Source of the DNA: Gemmatimonadota bacterium
Lineage (GTDB): Bacteria; Gemmatimonadota; Gemmatimonadetes; Longimicrobiales; Longimicrobiaceae
NCBI GenBank assembly: GCA_028287185.1
Contig: JAQBQD010000049.1
Coordinates: 1 to 39,919, forward strand
Direction of reading: 5' to 3'
Length of the DNA stretch: 39,919 bases
Shown piece after piece: positions 26,149 to 34,349 of the stretch. The translations under genes were made by a program, and so were the position numbers. Below the pieces are notes generated by a model, which had not been told where the DNA came from, searched no databases, and saw only the letters and a list, made by a program, of their open reading frames with translations. Positions within the stretch are counted from its first letter, which is position 1, and the number at the start of each line of letters is the position of its first letter.

Positions 26149-27557
26149 TCCTGCCGTTCGCCCTCCCGCCCGTCGGATCGCTGCCCGGCGAGGCCATCCG
26201 CGGCGCCGCCCTGGGCGCGCTGTTCCTGGCCATCTTCGCCGCCGCAGAGCTGTGGCGCATGGCGCGGCACCCGGATCCGGAGTGGACGCGCAAGCTGGTG
26301 CACGTGGGCGGCGGGCTGGCGGTGGCGCCCATCCCCTGGCTGTTCGGCAGCGCGTGGACGGTGCTCGCGCTGGGGGCGGCGTTCGCGGGCATCCTGTGGG
26401 GCACGCGGCGCGTCGGCTGGCTGCGCAGCGTGCACGGCGTGGCGCGGCGATCCGAGGGCGGCATCTACTTTCCCGTATCAGTATGCGCGCTGTACCTGCT
26501 GGCGCATGGCCGCCCGCTCTTCTTCCTCGTCTCGCTGCTGGTGCTCGTCGTCGCCGACACCGCCGCCGCGCTCGTCGGCTCGCGCTATGGCCGGCTGGTG
26601 TATCCGGTGGAGGGGGATCGCCGGACGCTGGAGGGATCGGCGGTCTTCTTCGCGACGGCGTTCCTGTGCGTGGGCGCGCCGCTGCTCGCGAGCGGGACGA
26701 CCGAGCCGGTGGCGGCCGTGCTGATCGCGGCGCAGCTCGCGCTGGTGGTGACGTTCCTGGAGGGCATCAGCCTGCGCGGCAGCGACAACCTGGTGGTGCC
26801 GCTCGCCACGCTGTACCTGATGGTGAAGATGACGCCGCACGACGCGGCCTGGATCGGGTCGCAGCTCGCGGCGCAGCTCGCCATCACGGGCGCGGTGTTC
26901 CTGCTGGCCATCCGCCTCCGCTTCGTGCGGGCCAGCGGCGCCATGGCGCTGTCGCTGACGCTGTACGGAGCGTACTCGCTGGGGGGCGGGGCGTGGCTGG
27001 TGGCGCCAGGGCTGTGCCTGGGCGCGTTCCTGGCCTTCCGCGCGGCCAGCGCGCGCCGTGCTCCGCTGGCACGCGTGGGGTTCCAGGTGCGGGCGATGTT
27101 CTGGGCGGGGATCGTGGCCGCGGTGCTCTTCATCGCCAACAACGCGCTGGAGACGCTGGTGCCCGCCGCGTTCCGCCCCGGGGTGCGGGACGTGCTGTAC
27201 GTGCCGTTCGTGGGCGCCGTTGCCGCGCAGCTCGCCGCGCTCTGCCTGGCGCTGGTGGAGCATCGCCGCGGCGCCCCGCTCGCGCGGGCAACGCGGCTGA
27301 CGGCAGCGGGCGCGGCGGCCGCAGGGTTCGCGCTGGTGGTGCCCGCGGCGCTGGCGGTGGGGACGGGCGGGGTGACGGCGGCGGGCCTGGCGGCGTCCGC
27401 GGGCATCTGCTTCGGCAGCCTGGCCCTGTACCGCGGAACGCGGCGCGTGCGCGGGACCTCGCACACGCACTGGGACGGCCGGCTGCAGGCGCTGAGCGTG
27501 GCGTGCGCGACGGCGCTTGTGCTGCCGCTGCACCTGCATGCGATCGGGGTGGTGTAG
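26145..27557 (+). CDS. Dolichol/phytol-kinase-like membrane protein with extra C-terminal domain
   Basis: 470-residue integral membrane protein. The N-terminal half (about 1-240) resembles the dolichol kinase/phytol kinase (VTE5)/CTP-transferase family: RKLVHVGGG at 49-57, VVADTAAALVGSRYG around Asp138, TLEGS at 161-165 and GSDNLVVPL at 212-220. Such enzymes phosphorylate a long-chain isoprenoid alcohol with CTP. The C-terminal half (about 245-470) adds six or so more membrane segments not needed for a VTE5-type kinase. One stretch (SGAMALSLTLYGAYSLGGGAW) weakly recalls DUF92/VTE6 proteins, which add the second phosphate, but I cannot confirm this. It is the last gene of the unit, starting in the stop of the DUF3419 gene. 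The product could supply prenyl phosphate to the UbiA enzyme. Confidence 0.75.
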   Translation: MILPFALPPVGSLPGEAIRGAALGALFLAIFAAAELWRMARHPDPEWTRKLVHVGGGLAVAPIPWLFGSAWTVLALGAAFAGILWGTRRVGWLRSVHGVARRSEGGIYFPVSVCALYLLAHGRPLFFLVSLLVLVVADTAAALVGSRYGRLVYPVEGDRRTLEGSAVFFATAFLCVGAPLLASGTTEPVAAVLIAAQLALVVTFLEGISLRGSDNLVVPLATLYLMVKMTPHDAAWIGSQLAAQLAITGAVFLLAIRLRFVRASGAMALSLTLYGAYSLGGGAWLVAPGLCLGAFLAFRAASARRAPLARVGFQVRAMFWAGIVAAVLFIANNALETLVPAAFRPGVRDVLYVPFVGAVAAQLAALCLALVEHRRGAPLARATRLTAAGAAAAGFALVVPAALAVGTGGVTAAGLAASAGICFGSLALYRGTRRVRGTSHTHWDGRLQALSVACATALVLPLHLHAIGVV

Positions 27558-27652
27558 GGGGCTGGATCGGCGGATGGCGTCGGATCAGGGGATGAGGTCG
27601 GGGCGGGCGGCGAGGGGCTCGGGCGGATGAATCCGCGGCACCAACTGCGCGA

Positions 27653-27670
27653 AGCCTCCCTGCGGAGGCT
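27653..27670 (+). terminator. Short hairpin after the five-gene unit
   Basis: AGCCTCC (27653-27659) and GGAGGCT (27664-27670) pair perfectly around a 4-base loop, 96 bases after the last stop. It could end the operon, but it also looks like part of a degenerate intergenic repeat. No U-tract. Confidence 0.35.
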
Positions 27671-27785
27671 GGCTCCCGGGCGGATCGAGGGGCCGCGCAG
27701 AACTCCACCGGGGCGGTGCCCGCGCCGGCGGTGACCGCGGGATCAGCCCGCATCGGGAAGGCATCGCGGGACAAGGAGCAGCGAG

Positions 27786-28091
27786 ATGAGCGAGCGGCGG
27801 CTGATGTACTTTCGGACGGACTGGTGCGGGGTGTGCCACGCCAAGGTGCCGGTGGCGCAGGAGATCGCGCGGACGCTGGCGCTTCCGCTGGAGGTGCACG
27901 ACATGGAGGGCGGCGACGGGGCGCAGCTGGGCGAGTCGCTCCGCATCACCACCGTGCCCACGCTGGCGCTGGTGGACGGCGGGCGTGCGCGCTTCAAGCT
28001 CGTCGGCGCGATGATCACGCCCGAGAACGCCGCCCACCTCGCGAGCCTCACCCGCCGCCCGGGCGACGAGCCGTCTCGAGAGGCGGGCTGA
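27786..28091 (+). CDS. Thioredoxin-fold protein with CGVC active site
   Basis: 101-residue cytosolic thioredoxin-like protein. The redox motif WCGVC (Cys14, Cys17) follows the first strand, the cis-proline segment reads TTVPT, and the C-terminal strand LALVDGGRARFKLVG completes a minimal thioredoxin fold. CGVC differs from the CGPC of thioredoxin 1, and Val in place of Pro usually changes the redox potential. AAGGAG 7 bases before the ATG is a strong binding site. It sits alone between the lipid-type operon and a convergent CoA-transferase gene; its partner is unknown. Confidence 0.85.
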   Translation: MSERRLMYFRTDWCGVCHAKVPVAQEIARTLALPLEVHDMEGGDGAQLGESLRITTVPTLALVDGGRARFKLVGAMITPENAAHLASLTRRPGDEPSREAG

Positions 28092-28179
28092 TTGGACTGA
28101 GCAGGCTGGCGGGGAACGGCGATGCGTCGAACCGGTGACGACGTGTCGGCGGGGCACGGATCGAGGCGAACGAAAGACG

Positions 28180-28216
28180 GCGACGGCGGATCAGTTCGAT
28201 CCACGGTCGCCGTCGC
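28180..28216. terminator. Imperfect hairpin between convergent genes
   Basis: GCGACGGCG (28180-28188) pairs with CGCCGTCGC (28208-28216), with GATC/GATC extending the stem after a 6-base bulge. It lies between the convergent thioredoxin-like and CoA-transferase genes. Confidence 0.35.
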
Positions 28217-28305
28217 GAAATTGTCGACCCGTTCTGGAGCGTCCGATCCTCCCGCGAAGCACCCGCGCATCCGCACTTCGCAGCGGCATCACGCCGATCG
28301 AAAGC

Positions 28306-29613
28306 TCAATGCTCCGTGCCCCAGCCGTCGCGGGTGATCTGCCCGGTGTGCTCGCCGAGCGCCGGCGCGGGGCGGAAGGGCGCGGCCGGCGTGCGGTCCA
28401 GCCGCAGCGGGGAGGGCACGGTGGCGACGCGCCCGAAGGTGGGGCCCTTCATCTGCCACGCTCCCCCGCGTTCGGTGAGCACGGGATCGGCGAGCGCTTC
28501 GCCCACGGTCTGCACCGGCGCACAGGGCACGCCGCCGGCCTCCAGCATCGCCAGCCACTCGCCGGCGGTGCGGGCGGCGAAGCGGGAGGCGAGGAGGGGG
28601 ATCAGGTCCGCGCGGTTCTCCACCCGGCCGGGGTTGGTGGCGAAGCGCGGGTCCTCCGCCAGCTCCGGCGCGGCGAGGACGGAGCAGAGTCGGCGGAACT
28701 GTCCGTCGTTGCCCACCGCCAGCGCGAAGGGGCGGTCGGCCGCGTCGAACGCCTGGTACGGGACGATGGTGGCGTGCGCGTTGCCCCAGCGCCGCGGCTC
28801 GCGCCCGGTGACGAGCGCGGCCTGCGCCACGTTGACGAGGCCCGCCAGCGCGGAGTCGAAGAGCGCCACCTCCACCCGCTGGCCGCGCCCGCTGCGGTCG
28901 CGCTCGCGCAGGGCCGCCAGGATCGCCACGGCGGCATTCTGGCCCGCCAGCACGTCCACCAGCGCCACGCCCACCTTCATCGGCGCGCCGTCCGGCTCGC
29001 CCGTGATGGACATCCACCCCGCGCGCGCCTGCACCGCGAAGTCGTACCCCGGGCGCCCTGCCTGCGGGCCGTCGCTCCCGTATCCGGTGATGGAGCAGAG
29101 CACGAGGCCTGGGTTCTCCGCGGCCAGGTCGTCGTATCCCAGGCCCCACGCCTCCAGCGTTCCCGGCGCGAAGTTCTCCACCAGCACGTCCGCCTCCAGC
29201 GCCAGCCGGCGCACCAGCGCGCGGCCTTCGGGCGACTTGAGGTCGGCGGCGAGCGAGCGCTTGTTGCGGTTCACGGAAAGGTAGTAGGCGCTCTCCGCGC
29301 CATCCGGCCCCGTGGCCCACGGCGGTCCCCACTGCCGCGTGTCGTCGCCGCCGCCGGGGCGCTCCACCTTCACCACGTCCGCGCCCAGGTCGCCCAGCAT
29401 CATCGTGCAGAGCGGTCCCGCGAGCACCCGGCTCAGGTCCAGCACCCGCAGCCTCGCGAGCGCTCCGGGCCACGCGGCCACGGGCTCGGGCGATCCGGTC
29501 GATGCAGGCGATGGGGCGGACTCGAGGGACGCGGCAGCTTCGGGGGATGCGGCCGGGCCGGTCGATACGGGAGCGGAATCGGTGAAGGCGGGCGGATCGG
29601 AGCGGGACGGCAT
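28306..29613 (-). CDS. Family III CoA-transferase (CaiB/BaiF)
   Basis: 435-residue family III acyl-CoA transferase, which moves CoA between carboxylic acids. The domain starts at LRVLDLSRVLAGPLCTMMLGDLGADVVKVE. The segment GRPGYDFAVQARAG contains the catalytic Asp region. VNRNKRSLAADLKSPEGR, ADVLVENFAPGTLEAWGLGY and a C-terminal GVPCAPVQTVGEALADP are all classical. Residues 1-50 are a Ser/Ala/Pro-rich extension without a counterpart in the family, so the true start could be later, but no better start codon precedes the domain. The acyl substrate cannot be told from sequence and no pathway genes flank it. Confidence 0.9.
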   Translation of the reverse strand: MPSRSDPPAFTDSAPVSTGPAASPEAAASLESAPSPASTGSPEPVAAWPGALARLRVLDLSRVLAGPLCTMMLGDLGADVVKVERPGGGDDTRQWGPPWATGPDGAESAYYLSVNRNKRSLAADLKSPEGRALVRRLALEADVLVENFAPGTLEAWGLGYDDLAAENPGLVLCSITGYGSDGPQAGRPGYDFAVQARAGWMSITGEPDGAPMKVGVALVDVLAGQNAAVAILAALRERDRSGRGQRVEVALFDSALAGLVNVAQAALVTGREPRRWGNAHATIVPYQAFDAADRPFALAVGNDGQFRRLCSVLAAPELAEDPRFATNPGRVENRADLIPLLASRFAARTAGEWLAMLEAGGVPCAPVQTVGEALADPVLTERGGAWQMKGPTFGRVATVPSPLRLDRTPAAPFRPAPALGEHTGQITRDGWGTEH

Positions 29614-29782
29614 GGGCTCGCGCGGCAGGGGTGGACGGGCGCGGGAGCATAGGCGGGGCGCGGCGGCGCGTCAACCCGCGGGCTGCGCGCGGGATGGACC
29701 GTGACTTGCGCCCCGCGCGGCCATCCGCGGACGCGCACCGGGCGCCGGACCGCGGCGGACCACGAATCGAAGCGGAGGAGAC

Positions 29783-30169
29783 ATGCGTGCAAAGACGACG
29801 GCCCCCGCGCTCGCGCTGGCGCTGCTGCTGGCGGGGTGCGGCCACGGCGGCAACCGCGAGGCCACGGGCGAGAACGGCGGCGCGGGCGCGGGATCGACCA
29901 GCACGGTGAACGACACCGCCGTCACCACGGCGCCCAACGGATCCGCCGGGGGCGCCGACCAGGTGCCGGGCGCCACGGCCGCCACGTCCACCGCACCGCG
30001 GGCGGACTCCGCCGCGGCGGCGGGACCCGGCGGTGCGCCCTCCGCGGCGGGAGCGGTGGAGCGCGGCTCCGGCGCCACGACGCCGGGAACGGGCATCACC
30101 CCGTCGACGCCCGCCGCGTCGGGGGCCGGTGTGCCGCCCTCCGCCGTCACGAAGAACGCGCGCCCCTGA
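29783..30169 (+). CDS. Low-complexity lipoprotein
   Basis: 128-residue predicted lipoprotein. A short signal peptide ends in the good lipobox LLLAGC (Cys19). The rest is almost entirely Gly, Ala, Ser, Thr and Pro with no predicted fold, like a flexible envelope tether. GGAGGAG just before the ATG supports translation. No family recognised. Two hairpins follow it. Confidence 0.65.
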   Translation: MRAKTTAPALALALLLAGCGHGGNREATGENGGAGAGSTSTVNDTAVTTAPNGSAGGADQVPGATAATSTAPRADSAAAAGPGGAPSAAGAVERGSGATTPGTGITPSTPAASGAGVPPSAVTKNARP

Positions 30170-30177
30170 CGCACCCG

Positions 30178-30207
30178 GCCCCGCCGATCACCATCGGTCG
30201 GCGGGGC
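30178..30207 (+). terminator. 10-bp hairpin directly after the lipoprotein stop
   Basis: Arms 30178-30187 and 30198-30207 are perfect complements with a 10-base loop, 8 bases after the stop codon. Confidence 0.6.
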
Positions 30208-30278
30208 TGCTGGCCTCTGCGCGGGGTTCCGATCCGCCGTCCGCTCCTCCATCCGTCGAGATGCCGCCACCCGCGCCG

Positions 30279-30299
30279 AGCCCGCGGAGGCGGGCTTTT
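30279..30299 (+). terminator. Classical U-tract terminator
   Basis: AGCCCGC (30279-30285), GGAG loop, GCGGGCT (30290-30296) and then a run of T. This is one of only two intrinsic terminators in the window with a T-run. It probably backs up the hairpin at 30178-30207. Confidence 0.6.
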
Positions 30300-30402
30300 C
30301 TCCCATGGCAGCCGCGGGTTTCCGACCCGACGGCGAACTCGACTCGACGGATTCCGCCTTCCTCCACATCATCCCTTCGAGTCCCCTTCCCACGCGCCTC
30401 CA

Positions 30403-31164
30403 TCACCGGAAGATCGTCGCCTCGCCGCGGCGGACGTCGTCGCAGGTGGCGGCGTGGGGCAGGGGGACCATCACGAAGGTGCTGCCGGCGGGATCGGGGC
30501 GGATGTCCAGGCTGCGGCGGAAGAAGCGGTTGGACGCGCCCAGCGTGCGCTGCACCAGCTCGCGCACCTCCACCGCTCCCTCGATGCGCTCCGGCCGCGT
30601 CTGCCGCCCGCGCAGCGCCAGGTGGATGCGCTCGGCGAAGTAGATGCGCACGCTGCCGAAGAGGGGGAAGTGGCCCACGACGGTGGCACCGGGCTGGCCG
30701 TCGCGGTCCGAGTCCAGCACCCCCGGCTGGCTCGCCTGGCGCGGCACGGCGCCGCCGGTGGCGGCGGGATCGAAGCCGATGGACTCGGCCCCCAGGTCGC
30801 CCGCGTACACCCCTCCCGCCTGCCCGTCGGGGAACTCCGCGGCGAACTCCACCGGGGCCAGGCTGGCCGCGAACGCCGGGGGCAGCGTCATCTTCATCTC
30901 GCCCTCTATGCGCACGTCGCACACGCGGTGCGCCTGCATCCACCCGCGCGGCCCGCGGCGCACCGTCGCCAGCACCAGCGAGGTGGTGACGCTGCGCTGC
31001 GACCCCAGCAGCGGCAGGCTGGTGATGCTCGTCACGCGCATCCGCAGCGCGTAGCTGCCCGTCCAGTCGTGCTCCGGCGCATGCGGGCGCGGCGCCGCGG
31101 CGGAGGGCGAGGCGGCGGCCAGGAGCGCGGCCAGGAAGCAGGAAAGCGTGCGGATTCGGTTCAA
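30403..31164 (-). CDS. Secreted protein of unknown function, TTG start
   Basis: 253-residue protein with a clean Sec signal peptide: Met-Asn-Arg-Ile-Arg, a hydrophobic LSCFLAALLAAA stretch, and a likely cleavage after SAAA. The start is TTG at 31164, supported by GGAG 7 bases upstream (31172-31175) and by the signal peptide beginning there. Starting higher would put 31 Arg/Pro-rich residues before it. The mature part is beta-rich with no known family. A DSDRDG segment (in GVLDSDRDGQPG) resembles a calcium-binding loop. It is divergent from the carotenoid operon, with which it may share a regulatory region. Confidence 0.7.
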   Translation of the reverse strand: MNRIRTLSCFLAALLAAASPSAAAPRPHAPEHDWTGSYALRMRVTSITSLPLLGSQRSVTTSLVLATVRRGPRGWMQAHRVCDVRIEGEMKMTLPPAFAASLAPVEFAAEFPDGQAGGVYAGDLGAESIGFDPAATGGAVPRQASQPGVLDSDRDGQPGATVVGHFPLFGSVRIYFAERIHLALRGRQTRPERIEGAVEVRELVQRTLGASNRFFRRSLDIRPDPAGSTFVMVPLPHAATCDDVRRGEATIFR

Positions 31165-31175
31165 CCGTCGTCTCC
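31162..31175 (-). promoter_or_regulatory. Ribosome binding site and TTG start of the secreted protein
   Basis: On the minus strand GGAG (31172-31175), seven bases, then TTG (31162-31164). It decides the start because the signal peptide begins immediately after it. Confidence 0.6.
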
Positions 31176-31386
31176 GGCGGGAAGGGGCCGCAGGCCGCGG
31201 TGGAACCCCAGCGGCCACGCGTGCGCGGGGTTGGAGCGTCCATGTGGGAACATCCACAGCGCGCGGCGCGGCGCGAACAGCCGTCGGTCGATGCCCGGCG
31301 CGTGCAGCGGCACCCGCCCGAAGTTGCGATCACGGTACCCGCGCCCGATGATTCTCGCGACACGCCGGCCGTGTCTCCCGGCGAAC

Positions 31387-31440
31387 TTGCCTGTACACCA
31401 TGCGGAAAGATATACTCACGTACAATCTTTGTTCAATGTA
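31387..31440 (+). promoter_or_regulatory. Carotenoid operon promoter with 11-base direct repeats
   Basis: TTGCCT (31387-31392), an 18-base spacer and TATACT (31411-31416) form a sigma-70-like promoter. Downstream of the -10, GTACAAT (31420-31426) and GTTCAAT (31431-31437) repeat with exactly 11 bases between their starts. Tetrameric CarH repressors bind operators built of 11-base direct repeats, and a CarH-type gene closes this operon. Operator function is inferred. The segment is AT-rich compared with its surroundings. Confidence 0.55.
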
Positions 31441-31451
31441 GAGACGCCGTG

Positions 31452-32702
31452 ATGAAGATGCTCGACGCGCTGGTGCTGGGGAAGGGTCCCGCCGCGCTCG
31501 CCGCCGCCGCCGAGCTGGCCGGGCGCGGTCTGGCGGTGGCCGTCGCGGGCCCCGCCGGGCCGGTGCACTGGCCCGCGCGCTACGGCGCCTGGGCCGACGA
31601 GATGGAGGCCACCGGCCACGCCGACTGCATCGCCCGCGCCTGGCCGTCCGCGGCCGTCGACTGCGGCGAGGGGCGGCGGCACGCGCTGGGCCGCGCCTAC
31701 GCCTCCATCGACAACGGCGCGCTCGCGGGCAAGCTGGTGGACCGCTGCGACACGGCCGGCGTGCGGTGGATGGACGGCGAGGCCGTGGCGGCGACCCACC
31801 GGGCCGACGGCACGACGGTGGCGTTGCGCGACGGCCGCGAGATCCGCGCCCGCCTGGTGGTCGACGCCACCGGCCACCGCGCCGCCCTCGTCCGCCGCGC
31901 GGATTCGCCGCCGCCCGCGTTCCAGGCCGCCGTCGGGTGGATGATCGACGCGCCCGACGTGGACCTGCCGTGGGACGCGATGGTGCTGATGGACTGGCGC
32001 GACGGCCACCTTCCGCCCGGCGAGGACCGCGCCGTCCCCACCTTCCTCTACGCCGGCCGCCTTCCCGGCGGACTCGTCTTCGCGGAGGAGACGTCTCTCG
32101 CGGCGCGCCCCGCCGTGCCGTTCGAGCTGCTGGAGCGGCGGCTGAAGCTGCGCCTGGCGGCCCTCGGCGCGCCGGACGCCAAACCCGTCTCCGTGGAGCG
32201 CGTGTGGATTCCCATGGGCGGCGCGCTTCCGGAAGGCACGCAGCGCGCCGTCGGCTTCGGCGCCGCCGCCGGCATGGTGCACCCGGCCACGGGCTACTCC
32301 GTCGCGCGCTCGCTGCGCGCCGCGCCCGTGCTGGCGGACGCCGTCGCGGGGGCGCTGGGGCGAGAGGATGTGGATCCGGAGACGGCGGCGCGGACCGCGT
32401 GGCGCGCGCTCTGGCCGGGGGACGCGCGGCGGCGCGAGGCGCTGTACCGCTTCGGGCTGGAGGTGCTGCTCACGCTGGACACGGAGCAGACGCAGGCCTT
32501 CTTCGACGCCTTCTGCCGCCTGGCGACGGACGAGTGGCGCGGATTCCTGGACGCCACGCTCACCTCGCGCGAGCTGGCCGGGAGCATGGGCCGCTTCTTC
32601 TCCATCGTGCGTCCGGACCTGCGCGCGCGCCTCGCCCGCGAGGCGATGGGTCCCGCCGGCGCCGGCCTGGCCGCCGGCATCATCCAGGCGCTGCGGCCAT
32701 GA
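31452..32702 (+). CDS. Lycopene cyclase family protein (CrtL/CrtY type)
   Basis: 416-residue FAD-type lycopene cyclase that should convert linear lycopene ends into rings. The N-terminal dinucleotide fold reads LVLGKGPAALAAAAELAGRG. Family marks are VVDATGHR, the FAEETSL segment, PMGGALP and the typical GAAAGMVHPATGYSVARSL. Ring type and whether one or both ends are cyclised cannot be told. ATG 31452 was chosen; GTG 31449 is directly adjacent in frame. It is the first gene of the carotenoid operon, placed just behind the promoter with direct repeats. There is a 123-base gap before crtI that holds no gene. Confidence 0.87.
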   Translation: MKMLDALVLGKGPAALAAAAELAGRGLAVAVAGPAGPVHWPARYGAWADEMEATGHADCIARAWPSAAVDCGEGRRHALGRAYASIDNGALAGKLVDRCDTAGVRWMDGEAVAATHRADGTTVALRDGREIRARLVVDATGHRAALVRRADSPPPAFQAAVGWMIDAPDVDLPWDAMVLMDWRDGHLPPGEDRAVPTFLYAGRLPGGLVFAEETSLAARPAVPFELLERRLKLRLAALGAPDAKPVSVERVWIPMGGALPEGTQRAVGFGAAAGMVHPATGYSVARSLRAAPVLADAVAGALGREDVDPETAARTAWRALWPGDARRREALYRFGLEVLLTLDTEQTQAFFDAFCRLATDEWRGFLDATLTSRELAGSMGRFFSIVRPDLRARLAREAMGPAGAGLAAGIIQALRP

Positions 32703-32825
32703 GCGCCGGTGCACACCCGCCCTCCACTCGCCACCCGTTTCCATGAGCCGGACGATGCATGCCGCCCCGGAGCCGTTCCTGCGCCACGGCGGGAGCCACG
32801 CGCCGTCGCGGGAGCAGCCGCGCCG

Positions 32826-34349
32826 ATGAGCGGGCGCGCCGTCGTCATCGGCTCCGGCTTCGGCGGGCTGGCGGCGGCCGTGCGGCTGCGCGCCCGGGGG
32901 TACGCGGTGACGGTGCTGGAGGGCATGGACCAGCCCGGGGGCCGCGCCGCCGTCTTCCGCCGCGACGGCTTCACCTTCGACGCCGGGCCGACGGTGCTCA
33001 CCGCACCCTACCTGCTGCACGAGCTGTTCGCGCTGGCCGGCCGCGACTCGCGCGACTACTTCACGCTCGTCCCCGTCGATCCCTTCTACCGCATCGAGTA
33101 CCCGGACGGCTCGCGCTTCGACTACGTGGGCGACGAGGAGCGGCTGATCGAGCAGGTCCGCGCCTTCAACCCGGCCGACGTGGACGGATACCGCCGCCTG
33201 GCCGCGCACGCCGAGCGCATCTTCGACGTGGGATACACGCAGCTCTCCGACATCCCCTTCCATCGCGCGGCGAGCATGCTGCGCGTGATCCCGCGGATGC
33301 TGCGCCTGGAGAGCCACCGCAGCGTCCACGCCCTCGTGTCGAAGCACATCCGGGACGAGAGGCTGCGGCAGGCGTTCTCGTTCGAGCCGCTTCTCGTCGG
33401 CGGCAACCCCTTCCGCGTCACCAGCATCTACCTGCTCATCCACTGGCTGGAGCGCAAGTGGGGCGTGCACTTCGCCCTGGGCGGCACCACCTCCGTCGTC
33501 CACGCGCTCGTCAAGCTGCTGGGGGAGATGGATGTGGAGGTGCGCACCTCCGCCCCCGTCGAGCGCATCGAGACGGTGGGCCGGACGGCGACGGGCGTCG
33601 TGCTGGAAAGCGGCGAGCGGATCCCGGCGGACCTCGTGGTCGCCAACGCGGACCCCACGCAGGTCTACGGCAGGCTCCTTCCTCCGTCGACACGCGGGCC
33701 GCTGCGCCGGGCGATGCTGGGCACGCGGCGATACTCGATGGGATTGTTCGTCGGATACTTCGGCACGCGGCGCACATACCCGGAGCTGGCGCACCACACC
33801 ATCCTCATGGGCCCGCGCTACCGGGGCCTGCTGGACGACGTCTTCGACCGGCGCGTGCTGGCGGACGACTTCTCCCTGTATCTGCACGCCCCGACGCGCA
33901 CGGACCCGTCGTCGGCGCCGCCGGGGCACGAGTGCTTCTACGTCCTCTCACCCGTCCCCAACAACCAGTCGGGCATCGACTGGGACGCGGAGGGACCGCG
34001 CTACTTCGACCGCATCCTGGACCATCTCGAGGCGCGCCTCCTCCCCGGCCTGCGGGAGAGCCTGGTGACGAGGTTCCACGTGACCCCGCGCTACTTCGAG
34101 GACACGCTGCGGTCGACGCACGGCGCGGGGTTCGGGATCGAGCCGCGCCTTTCGCAGTCGGCGTACTTCCGCTTCCACAACCGCTCGCCCGTGGTGCCGA
34201 ACCTGTACTTCGTGGGGTCGGGCACGCACCCGGGCGCCGGCGTGCCGGGCGTCCTTTCATCCGCGAAGGTGCTGGACCACGTGGTGCCCGATCCGCCCCG
34301 TCCCATCGCCCTTCCCAGGACTCCGCGGGCGATGGAGGCGGGCGTATGA
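32826..34349 (+). CDS. crtI: CrtI-type phytoene desaturase
   Basis: 507-residue phytoene desaturase that introduces double bases into phytoene toward lycopene. The FAD motif is GSGFGGLAAAVRLRARGYAVTVLE-like at the N-terminus, followed by PGGRAAVFRRDGFTFDAGPTV. LVGGNPF and the C-terminal NLYFVGSGTHPGAGVPGVLSSAK are signature segments of CrtI. The number of desaturation steps is not predictable. The stop overlaps the crtB start (ATGA), so the two enzymes are made together. No geranylgeranyl diphosphate synthase gene (crtE) lies in the window, so it must be elsewhere. Confidence 0.95.
   Translation: MSGRAVVIGSGFGGLAAAVRLRARGYAVTVLEGMDQPGGRAAVFRRDGFTFDAGPTVLTAPYLLHELFALAGRDSRDYFTLVPVDPFYRIEYPDGSRFDYVGDEERLIEQVRAFNPADVDGYRRLAAHAERIFDVGYTQLSDIPFHRAASMLRVIPRMLRLESHRSVHALVSKHIRDERLRQAFSFEPLLVGGNPFRVTSIYLLIHWLERKWGVHFALGGTTSVVHALVKLLGEMDVEVRTSAPVERIETVGRTATGVVLESGERIPADLVVANADPTQVYGRLLPPSTRGPLRRAMLGTRRYSMGLFVGYFGTRRTYPELAHHTILMGPRYRGLLDDVFDRRVLADDFSLYLHAPTRTDPSSAPPGHECFYVLSPVPNNQSGIDWDAEGPRYFDRILDHLEARLLPGLRESLVTRFHVTPRYFEDTLRSTHGAGFGIEPRLSQSAYFRFHNRSPVVPNLYFVGSGTHPGAGVPGVLSSAKVLDHVVPDPPRPIALPRTPRAMEAGV

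Noticed and set aside
27620..27700. Dispersed repeat shared with 37500-37600
   Set aside because: Both contain GAAGCC and GCGGAG blocks in similar order, but no long identical stretch could be aligned by eye. A genome-wide search would be needed.
32699..32825. Two tiny open frames between the cyclase and crtI genes
   Set aside because: One of 15 and one of about 24 codons, neither with a good binding site nor a plausible peptide; probably leader sequence.
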